Assembly (NCBI GenBank): GCA_000512085.1
Contig: ASPP01011113.1
Location: forward strand, 1-20,368
Length of the DNA stretch: 20,368 nt
Direction of reading: 5' to 3'
Origin: Reticulomyxa filosa
Lineage: Eukaryota > Foraminifera > Reticulomyxidae
Part shown: piece after piece, positions 1 through 9,800 of the stretch
Layout: the number at the start of each line of letters is the position of its first letter
Numbering within the stretch: the stretch's first letter is position 1
Program-made: the position numbers and the translations under genes
The notes under the pieces: model-generated
The model's input: only the letters and a program-made list of their open reading frames with translations
What the model was told of the DNA's origin: nothing
Database searches by the model: none

Positions 1-189
1 AAATTTTGATTAAATGTTGCTTTTTCATGGAGAAACACAATTACTCTATAATGTGGCATTTTATGTGCCAACTTTCTTTTTATCTTACTGTATTTGATAT
101 TATTTATTGCTCTTTCAATTGAACAATGTTTTATTAAATCAAAATGTGACTGCATGTTCGTAATCAAATTATCTATTATATTGGTTTAG

Positions 190-239
190 GAAGCTCAGGC
201 ACAGAAGTTGTAAGTGTAATACGACAGACGCCCTTTTGA
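190..239 (+). CDS. possible last exon of an upstream gene (partial)
   Basis: A pyrimidine-rich stretch ends in TTTAG at 185-189, like an intron 3' end. It is followed by an open reading of about 16 codons (GSSGTEVVSVIRQTPF) ending in TGA at 237-239. Possible AATAAA polyadenylation signals follow near 251 and 271. The segment is slightly richer in GC than its flanks. No domain can be recognised in so short a piece, and the rest of the gene would lie to the left of the window. Chance is a real alternative. Confidence 0.25.
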
Positions 240-651
240 GAGCATCTTCCAATAAAACAAAAATGAGTTAAATAAAGAATGATTAACAACAAGAAAACGA
301 AAGAAAACAACAAAAGAAATAAAAAGAGTTGTGAAGGAGTTTAACCTACTGGAGATTCCTCAGGCCCTTTAGAGTTCGGCCATCTACAGTAGGGGTTTGC
401 TGTACTTATGTTTGTCGTCGAGTTGAATAATTATATTTGTTTATGTACATTTCATGCAATGCCATCGATCAGTGCTTCTGAATATAAACTAACTTGTTGT
501 TACTTGTGCTATTTTTGCCGAAATATCAAAGATATATTACGTGCCTGTGTTTGTGATATTTTTTTATTTTAAACTGAAGCTTGTGTGCTCGGAAAATAGA
601 CGGGTATATTTTTTTTTTTTTGTAGATCCTTTTAAGGAAAAAATTGCATAA
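240..651. other. AT-rich intergenic spacer
   Basis: There is no convincing coding sequence here. It holds A-rich sequence with AATAAA-like words at 251-276, then T-rich sequence up to a T run at 610-621 shortly before the ATG at 652. It probably combines the 3' UTR of an upstream gene with the promoter and 5' UTR of the SGNH gene. No individual promoter element can be named. Confidence 0.5.
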
Positions 652-3600
652 ATGAATATAGGTAATTTACTGCCCAAGCCAGTGGAAGTAAATTCTGTGG
701 AATCACAATCCTTTGTTACAGGAGATAAATTAGTAGCTGATGAAGAGAATGACGACCATGAGAAAATGACAGGGACAAGAGACAGTGTAGTACTGGGGAC
801 AGAGGAAACGAGTGACATAGACGACAGAGGAATGGGATTGAGCCAAATGAATCGTGTGAGTCAGCGGAAGTGAGACGACGTATTCAATCGTATTTAGAAG
901 AGAGTGATGAAAACTGCAAGGAATCATCCACATTGGTGGCGATCATCGTAATAGGATTGATAGTGGCGGGAACAGTCATTGGCTACTTACAGCTCGGAAA
1001 AAGCAAGCATGTGACATATAAAGGATCACATGTGGATATCCAACATATCAATGGTTAAGCCAAAGCAAGACAAGGCAAGGCAATAGGATGTATTTGATTG
1101 TAAACAAACGCTTACCTGAATACACCATACATAGATAGATATATGTATATGTGTATATGGTATGATAGGAGAAAAGCTTGAATGGTGGCAAGAAAATGTG
1201 GATCGGCTATCGAAAGGCAAAAATGTGTCAATAAAAGAACAATACATAGCACAGCCAATATATCGCAATGACTTGTTGCAATCGATGTATGACGTGAAGC
1301 CGTATCACCCAGTGAATGTGCAAAGCACATTTTTCCATTGGGTTTCGGTGTTGTACGGATTATGGACACCCACTCCCGCCCAATTGGAGTACGCTTTTTA
1401 TAACCACTCCTTGGTCGAAAGAGAAATACGACAAGAGGAGGCCGAACACGACGAAATTCTTTTCGTCCAAAATGCGACAGTTGATATCGACAACACATAA
1501 CTATGAAATACTTTGTGTGCACGGATATACATATATGTATGTATACATATATATACATATATATATATATATATGCATGTATGGGGGTGGGTGGAACAAA
1601 AAGGCAAATAGAAGAAGAATGCAAAACGAGGCATTAGAAGGGTTAAAAGAGTTGAAATATCTATCGTACGGCAGTAATGTACATTCGATTCGCTATCCGG
1701 CATCCCCTTCCACGTCCTATGAGGATGATGTGAATCAATGGCATTGTTATTTAGTCCAATTTCTGTATTTGTCCAAAATGTGGTCTGTTTATCCACAGGG
1801 CTTTACTGTTCGAACGACTTTGCAATTTCACAACTTTGATGTTTGTCTATTTATCTATTTGTCTGTTCGTTGTGTACTTTTATTTGCTTTTATATATACA
1901 TATACATATATGTATATACATGTATATATATATATATATATAAAAGATGGAATCAGGATTCGACTTTGTTCGCGTGTTCGTGAACTCAAAAGAAGAACAA
2001 TTCCTGACGGGCACCTTTGCAGAATCGCCGCGCCTGGACAAGTACTTTACGGCGAAGGACATCGAAGACAACTCGAACAGCATCGAGGTGTGTTTGAACG
2101 TAATCACCGACGAATCGATAACCGGCAAAGGATTTGAGTCGACATTCCGCATCGAATACCAAAATCCACAACGTGTAGAATGGCACAGTGACTTCTCAGA
2201 GCCATGCCACACCGCGCAGCCAAACGGACGAAACCCATCTCGATGGGACGGCACTTGTGGCGTTGGCGTGCAGCGACGTGTCATCTCGCAATGCTACTCC
2301 GCCAATATATCCAGCGCGAATCTCAATCCTGCGGCGAAATTGCCTCAGGTGTTCTACGGGATGAAGGAACAGGCCATACAATTGGAACAGGGCTATTGCA
2401 ACAAGGGCGACGTCGATGCAAAGTATTGCATTAAGGCAGACTGCGAACACGCAAATACGAAGAAGGCACCGGAGAAAGCCAATCACTTCAATGGCGTTGG
2501 ACGCATCGACCCGACATATCCAGACCCATTTGCCGTGTATCGAAGTATCAACAAAGAATTCTCTTTGAATACGATCATAAACGAAGTGCAGAACGCCATC
2601 CTCGCACTGGAAAAAGACACCCCGATAATCGTCTCTTTACATACAGTGTCACCGATTGGGGAAACGGCTTTGAAGAGAGCAAGCTGAGACTGGGTGTCAA
2701 AATGGCACGATCCTTACTTCTTGGAGACTCGTTCACTGTTGCATTCAGCGGCTCTTCCAACACCGCCGGCCATGACAATATGTTTTTAAGCAGCTATCCC
2801 ATGCAATTGCAGTCTTTGTTGCGACCTCTGTGGGTTCGCATTGGATACAAAGGAGCCGCTTTCGTTGTCAAAAATCACGCCATTGGAGGTAGTCTTGGCA
2901 CAAGTCAAATCAGTTCGTGTTTGCCTGGTATGTCCTCTTATTTCTCCAAACAACATACAATATCATTATATATACACATATACATGTATCCTTCACAACA
3001 AGAATATCTGTAACACACACACACACAGAAATTGTTGGAGATGACGCCGATGTCGTCTTTTGGGAAGAGATCATGAACGACGGTGGAAGACCTCCACCAA
3101 AGGCAATCGAAAATCACATTCGCAATGCCATCACATTGAAACGCAGACCTGTTTGGCACGCAATATTGGCGGGGTCATACAGCGGAGATCCATCTACTTT
3201 TCGCAAGGTGCAATTAAATTCCGCATACAAGGAGTTGGCAGAATACTATACCAAAGTTGGTGCTGGCATTGTGGAGTTCTTCCCATCCAATGGAATCAAC
3301 CCTCTTGTCAGTCAAGACAACAAATATAGTCCCGATCTCTTGTACGTCACATGGCATCCTGGTCCACGCGGACATCGATACTACGCACAAATCATTGCGC
3401 ACTTTTATCTTACCTCTTTGTTATCCGTATTGAAGACGATTCAACCCGCCATTCAAAACGTATCTTTTCCTTTTCCTCTCAATGCTGTACACAATAATAT
3501 ATGTGGATGAATGTGAATCTGACACTGACACACAGATGAAAACCACAGTTCCAACATTAGAAATGCACGATTTATTACAAGATATTCCGGCAGACTCGAT

Positions 3601-4150
3601 ATTGCCTTCAGGAAAATATTGTGGAAAAGTATGCACGTCTGCGAAACGACGCTGGTGCATTTCCGGAATGTTTCCATCGGATTCCAGTCATTTCTTACGA
3701 TGGTATGCCGAGTCCACTCCTTTGCTGTGGCCTTGGCAATCCATCGCAAGCAACGCTCAATCACTGGCAAACATGGACGGTGGGCAAGCGGCAATTGATG
3801 CCAAATATGGCTTCCTTGGAAACGGTCGTTCGCAGACTTTGAAAATCAAAATCAAAACAAGTGACAAAAAATATGTCATGATCCATCGACCTTATGCCGA
3901 TTGGAACAGTTTGAAAGAGGCCATTAAAACCATGCGAAGTTGGCTGCATCTGCAAATTGATGGAAAAGATGTGGAATGCATTAGGGCGGGATCCGATCAA
4001 GCTCAAGACTTGTGGATGGTCGATGACGAATTCAATGTTGGTTGTGTCGTTGCTTTACCTTCCAGCAGCCAAGACAAAAGCATATTAAGTATCCTTATTA
4101 GTGGTGATATCACCCAAAATATTCCAATTTGGGCTATTTCAACTTTTTAA
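652..4150 (+). CDS. membrane-anchored SGNH/GDSL-type hydrolase (7 exons)
   Basis: Exons are 652-1053, 1169-1479, 1604-1840, 1947-2927, 3029-3459 and 3536-4150; the first carries a frame change, so it may really be two pieces. The introns are GT-AG and their phases match. The product is about 992 residues after two single-base corrections. Residues 1-90 are acidic. A hydrophobic segment at about 95-113 (VAIIVIGLIVAGTVIGYL) suggests a type II membrane anchor. A region of several hundred residues without a recognised domain follows. The SGNH blocks are all visible: block I GSSNTAGHD (Ser 587/588), block II Gly in HAIGG (about 631), block III Asn in WEEIMND (about 661), and block V with Asp 747 and His 754 in DLLYVTWHPGPRGH. 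By family this is an ester or O-acyl hydrolase, probably facing the lumen or outside; the substrate is unknown. The reading frame changes near 831 (between 780 and 870) and near 2611-2624 (A5/C4 runs), each equal to one missing base. The intron 1480-1603 donor is the least certain (1465 is also possible). Confidence 0.85.
1517..1574. repeat. ATAC/TATA microsatellite in SGNH intron 2
   Basis: Alternating purine-pyrimidine sequence (ATACATATATGTATGTATAC, then TA repeats) fills most of the intron 1480-1603. It contains self-complementary words and could form hairpins. Confidence 0.85.
1893..1943. repeat. TATA/CATA microsatellite in SGNH intron 3
   Basis: TATATACATATACATATATG-type repeats followed by (TA)n run up to the acceptor TATAAAAG at 1939-1946. 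The repeat directly abuts the 3' splice site, where a polypyrimidine tract would normally be expected. Confidence 0.85.
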
Positions 4151-4497
4151 TCTCCATCTTCTTCTTTTTATGTTTTGTTTCTTTGAGCTTATCCTCGAAA
4201 TTTGTCGTTTTGGATGCAATTTTTTTTTCCTCCTCCACATGAACACATTTCATTTAACAGCCTTTGAAACAACGAATTGTGCCTAGTTTTTTAATTTCTT
4301 TTGATTCCAAGTCCACTCCATATTTCTTAAAGGTTTTTTTTTTTTTTTTGACTATTTGGTGTTGGGGATCGCAGATTTTCTAAAGAAAGCATTAATACAT
4401 ATTCACCAACGTCAAAAAGCAAATTTCGAAGCCTTTTCTTTTATTAGAGAAAACTGTTTCTTTACAGCTTAACGTGTGAACGTGTTTTTTTTTTGTC
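4151..4497. other. intergenic spacer between SGNH and RBR-like genes
   Basis: T-rich sequence with a T16-17 run near 4332-4348 and no coding signal. It should contain the 3' UTR of the SGNH gene and the promoter of the RBR-like gene. No AATAAA was seen close to the upstream stop. Confidence 0.5.
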
Positions 4498-6508
4498 ATG
4501 GCTACTTTGGGACCATCACAACCGGAAACAAACATCATGTCCTTGACAGTTCAAGGCAAAGACTTGGAAGAAAAGAAGTTAGAGGAAAGCTCTGGTGCGT
4601 CAACAAACAAATCAGTATCAAGTTCAGAGTTTTGGTGTGACTATTGCAACAGCCACCACCGGCAAGCTGATTTATTTTTGTGGAGCAGATGTGAACACAA
4701 ATGGTCACGCCAATGTGCGCATCGCATAATAATGGATCAATTGAAGGAAGAGAATCTTCCGCGATGTAGGATGAAAAAGTGTGGAAGAGAGTTAGAAGAA
4801 GCGGAAGCCTGCATGTTGCTCAACGAGGAAGAATTGGGATTGCTTGTGTCAATATCAATGAAATGGATGATGGCAATGAACATCAGCGAGGATGGTCTGA
4901 GCAGACCAATGGATTTTGAAATACAGGATATGGCATCGGTGTCAACAGACGGAGTACAACACAAAGCAAAGGAAGATGAAAAGCAAGCAAAGAGTAAGAC
5001 AATGGACACTTTGTCATCGGAAGAGAAAAAAGACGACGGACTAATGCAAAAGTCGTCAGACCAGACGAGGACAACGAAAGAAGACAATAGCAACGGAGAG
5101 AGTTTCGAATGCATGGGATGCCATCAAATGGAAAAGAAAGCTACATTGTTCAATTGGAGTAGTTGCAAACATGCGTACAGCAAAGAATGCGCAACCAATG
5201 CTGTCGTTGAACAGCTGACGATGCAAATAATGCCCTTCTGCAGGGTCACTGGTTGTCAAAGCATATTGTTAGATCTGGATGCAAAGGCCTTGCTTTTGCC
5301 ATCGATTTATAATATCTATATTAACGTGTCTGTCAACAGTTCATCCAAGCCTTTGTCATTCCAAAGTCAAATGGCGCAACAATCCCACAACACTTCTTCT
5401 GCTGACACTTGCGCGCTGTGCAAAGCGGCCAAATCCACAACTTCCACTGTACAATTAAAAAATTGTGGTCATCAATTCTGCAAGGGCTGCATTGGCAAGT
5501 CTATCATCAATCAAATTGGACTGATGAATATTTTTCCTCCCAATTGCCCTATTTGCCATGTCGAGTTTTGTTACTTGCAAATAAAACACTCATTGAATTG
5601 CACATGCCTTCTTTCAACCCTTTTTGTTTGTTTCTGTTTGGATTGCAAAACACTCAAAAAAGCTTGGAAAGTGAGGAAACAAGTGTATTAATCCCCGAAT
5701 TTATCGAACAACAAGAGGCAATCCAAGAGGGGAAAGCGGAGGTGGATCCTCTTGCTGGACTTTCAATCTCTTCGTCGAGTATTGCTACTTCAGGCCTCAA
5801 CTCGTTTGAAAAGCCTGCCAAGCCTTCCAATCGTCGGGAAAAATCACAAGCCAACAGACATAAAAAAAATCATCACTGACACGGACGATACGAAGACAGA
5901 AGATTGGAATGGTCAAGGGATGCCGGATATTCGGACTTATTGTTTGACGCCCGACTGCGGAGAAGAAATAGCTGATCCAAATAATCCATATTTCGCCTGC
6001 GGGAAGTGTGGACTTATTTGGTGTTTATGGTGCAAAACCGAGTGGCATTTTGGAATGACTTGTGGAGAATATGAACAACAGTTAGTTGAAATGGCTTATC
6101 ATGAGTTGGGATCTACGAATCGAGAGAATTTGAAAGGTACCTGATGAGTTCTTTGTGGAAAATAAACTGAGTCAACGAACAATGTCATTGTCTTTATTCT
6201 TTTTTTTTCACGATCTCACAAAATAAAGGACAAGCACCGTATCAAAGTGAATTTGCAGAAAAAAAAGACGATGAGCAAAGCAACGAGACAAATACTGCAG
6301 ACAGCCAACTGCAATCGAAAGATTTAAATAAATCCACGAATGCACAAAAAGAAGACAAACTACAGCCGAGTTACAACAACCAAAGACTGCACAACTTCAA
6401 ACATGCAATCATGCTACTGCGGACAAGTTGCAATGCTCAATTTGTAACAATCAATTGACTGGAACACAAATACAATCAAGAGATCTAACGGAAAAAACAA
6501 GTAAATAA
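4498..6508 (+). CDS. RING/IBR (RBR-like) zinc protein (3 exons)
   Basis: Exons are 4498-5564, 5663-6136 and 6229-6508. The product is about 606 residues once two compensating frame changes are allowed. Module 1 has Cys 47, 50, 65, His 67, Cys 73, 90, 95. Module 2 has Cys 205, 208, 223, His 225, Cys 231, 248, 253. Both resemble RING1 of RBR ligases but carry Ser (70 and 228) at one zinc-ligand position. Module 3 is a full C3HC4 RING: Cys 305, 308, 323, His 325, Cys 328, 331, 350, 353. An IBR domain starts at Cys 449 and fits C-x4-C, C-x2-C-x4-C-x2-C-x4-H-x4-C exactly. The C-terminus has TCNHATADKLQCSICNNQ but no clear RING2 catalytic cysteine. By family it may pass ubiquitin or act as a ubiquitin-linked scaffold; catalysis is doubtful. 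Frame changes occur at the A8 run 5862-5869 (one extra base) and around 6346-6359 (one missing base). Confidence 0.82.
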
Positions 6509-6842
6509 ACAGAACTTGTCGATGCAACAAAAATTTTTTTATTGACAAAAATTTAAGAGAAAAAATTAATCGTGGTCATTGTTTGCATCGAATGTATTAA
6601 AATAAGACCTTTCCATTTCGAAATTTGTTGCTCTTCGTTCTTTGTTCCAGTTTTGTTTTAACAATGTTATATGAAACAAAACTCGAATTTTGGTAAAGAA
6701 TATTTCCATTTTTGACTTAACCAAAGTTGGTGTTCGAAAAGAGAACACGATAAACTAAAACTGTCCTTGACACAAAAAATGTACAATTGTTTTTTCCAAA
6801 AAAAGCTGGAATTTACATATTAACACTTTTTGAAGATACACA
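6509..6842. other. convergent intergenic spacer
   Basis: AT-rich sequence lying between the 3' ends of the RBR-like gene (+) and the formin gene (-). No coding region or RNA gene was recognised. It must hold both 3' UTRs; no canonical AATAAA stands out on either strand. The short - strand open frame at 6566-6748 has no coding character. Confidence 0.5.
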
Positions 6843-9800
6843 TCACTCGGCATCGTCATCAGGGTCAATTTCGACTTCATCTATAGCGTCTAAAACCATT
6901 TTTGTAAATTTGGTCTCATCTTGAGAAGTACTTCCTCCTCGTACACGGGTAGTTGGGCTGGTCAAAAAGGAAATCGATTTTTGTGATTCTAAGCCACGAG
7001 GGCCGGCCACATTAAGATTGGATGCATCCCTCTTTAAAGTTCCAGGCTGGCCTTTCTTTTGGTTCGATGGATCGGCGTCCATAGCTCCTGATACGCGTGT
7101 CGCTCGACGATTGTGAATCGAAGACATTGAAACCAATTGATCCAATTGTTTGGTGTAACTTTTGCCTCGAGTGGTGAGCCTTGTTTCAATAGCTTGTTGT
7201 GTTGCGGCAGGCAAATTTTTAATTTCAGGTTTTTTTTCCAAAACTTTGTATTTTTCTAATGCACTTTTTTTTTCTTTTCTTTTTTTCCTTTTTACGTTCT
7301 TTTTTTTCTTCTTTTCGTCGTGCTTTTCTTTCTTCTTTCGTTTCCTCTTTGGGTTGTGTCTCTGTAGCAATTTTCACAGTGTTGATTGCAGTATTTTCCT
7401 TGGCATTTTTTGAAGCGTTTGGTGCTTCTCCTTTGCCTCTATTTGCAATGGCTTTTTCACGTTCTTGCTGTGCTTTCTTTTTCTCAAGTGGTGACACTGC
7501 GTCTGCCTTTTTTTTGTTTTGCTCTTTTTCTATTTTCTCTCGTTGTTTGCGCTCTTGTTCTTCCTTCCATTCTAACGCCTCCGTCGTTTGCTTCACACTT
7601 GTGCTAAATGCATTCAATTGATTCAAATAGTCTTTGTTGTCGGCATCTTTTTCTCCCAAATATTTTCTTTCACAACACCAACCCCAAATGTTTCGTTTTT
7701 TATTCCTCCCTCTCCATACAAAAGAATCCAAACAAATCATGCACAAAAAAAAAACTGTATTACCCTAGAGTTTGAATGCTTTCCATCGCTTTCTTGAAGG
7801 CTTTTTCTAAAGAAGTATATTTTGGATACGCATTTTTGTAGAAATCTCCCATGATGTTGGTAAATAAATCTTGTGAGGAATCTTCCTTATCTTCTTCATC
7901 TTTTTCTTTCGTTCCATCTGATTTCAGTCGTTTGTTGACATCATCCAATCGTTTGCCAAGATCCTTAATATCACTTTCCAGCTGATTTGTATCCACTACA
8001 AAACAACAATCATACATTGGGTTTATTTATTTATATATATCAAATAAATTAACAAATAGAGAGTATCTTAACGGCGAATGGCTTCCGGCAAAGATTCTTC
8101 AAAATCACTTGCCCACATTAAAGCATCAGGATGATTGACCCTACATTGAGTCACAATGAAGGTCAATAATGATTCTTTGCCATCAAGAGATTTACTGGAC
8201 TCCAATTGCGTTAACGTATCCAATTTGAACCCGATGGCACCACCTTTCTTTGTTCCAGAATTCATATAGTTACCAACCACCAAAACAAATGACAGCAGTT
8301 TTTTAAATGATTCGCTGTTTCTGCAGTAACAAACAATATTTATGGTGTGCAGGGAAAACAAAATAAAAGTGTAATATATACACATATATGGATTAGATAG
8401 ATAGAATTATGTAAGTGAAGTGAACTTGACAATGTCATGCGCTTTTTGCAAAATGGAAACTTTGAGATTATTGTCTTCATACAATTCAGGAAATTGAATT
8501 TTGAAAATCCATAATGACAAACGTTCTTGCAAAAATGGGATATCTTTGAGTGCATAAAAAAATTGGTCAGGGATATCCAAGTCATTTGAATCGCCATCCC
8601 AATTGCGATAGAGCTCCTGTTCTGCCTCTTCAGGAACATATTTTTGTAACTTTAGCAAAGTATCAAGTTTCAATTCGTTTTCGTCCATTCCCATGATGGC
8701 ATCATGAATAACAAGATTGGATTTTTTCAATCGTGACAATCCAATGGACACATTGTAATGTTTTTTTTGGTCGTGATCAGCCAATAGTGACACAATTTTT
8801 TTTTTTGCTTTTTTGTCTTCTTTGTCGGTATCATTTCCACCACCACCTTTTTTCTTTCCTTTTTTTTTATTTTCCGGTTGCTGAAAGAGTGTTTCCAAGC
8901 TATCAATATCCAACTTCACAACCACTTTGCTGTCCTCTTTTTTTTTGATCTCCGAGCGCGACTCTTTTTTTTCGTCGGCCTTTTTGGTTTGGACCACAAT
9001 GTCCAATGTCTCGAGACGCATATCCGACCAAATCGTATCGGCCGTGTCATTTGGACGTTTCAGTGCATTCCAATGTAAGTTCTTCACTTTGATTCGAGGC
9101 TTGGGAGTGTCGATGACAGGAGCCTTGGATGCTTTTTCGGATAGCGTCGGCAAACCTGGAAGAGTTGGCAAGCCTCCAGCAGAGGGTATCGGTGCCAATC
9201 CAGGTAGTGATGGCAACGGCACGGGTGCTCCACCCAATGGTATCGGGGCAGGCAACGGCACGGAGGTCGAGCCAGGGAGAGGGGCGCCCAGAGTTGGAAG
9301 CACTCCTACTTTGACTGAGGGAAGTGGCGCAGGGACAGGAGCTCCGCCTGTGCTTGTGGGAAGAGGAGCAGGAGCAGGAACAGGAACAGGGGCCCCTTTT
9401 GTGTTCGTTGGAAGTGGAGCAGGAACTGGAGCAGGAACTGGAGCAGGAATTGGAGCTGGAGTTGGTGCTCCACCTTTGGTTGCTGGAAGTGGAGCAGGAA
9501 TTGGAGCTCCTCCCGTGACAGTTGGCAGTGGAGCCGGTGTTATTGAAATGATTGTTGAAATTGGAGCTGGTGATAACGTCTTACCGGTATCGTCGACAGG
9601 AATGGACTGCGACTTTTTATTAAGCAATGGCAGTGTTGGAATGGCCTACAAACACATTATGTGCATGTCCAATTGAGGACTGAGAGATTCCATTGGGAGA
9701 GATGTCATGTATTGTGTGCATATGTGTGTTAAGTCTCACTGTTCGTTTTTTGAGGATTTCAATCTGCAATGACATAAGTTGTGTTTTTGTATTGTGTTTT

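Noticed and set aside
2520-2690. Micro-intron to explain the frame break in the SGNH gene
   Set aside because: Only very short GT-AG pairs (about 9-12 nt) of doubtful fit were found, while one extra base in the A5 or C4 run joins the protein smoothly.
7162-7621. + strand Phe/Ser-rich open frames that look like membrane proteins
   Set aside because: They are complements of the Lys/Glu-rich formin tail (poly-A codons read as poly-Phe).
8927-9676. Long + strand open frame coding a Gly/Ala/Thr-rich repeat protein
   Set aside because: It is the antisense shadow of the Pro-rich FH1 region of the formin; FH1 and FH2 motifs fix the coding strand.
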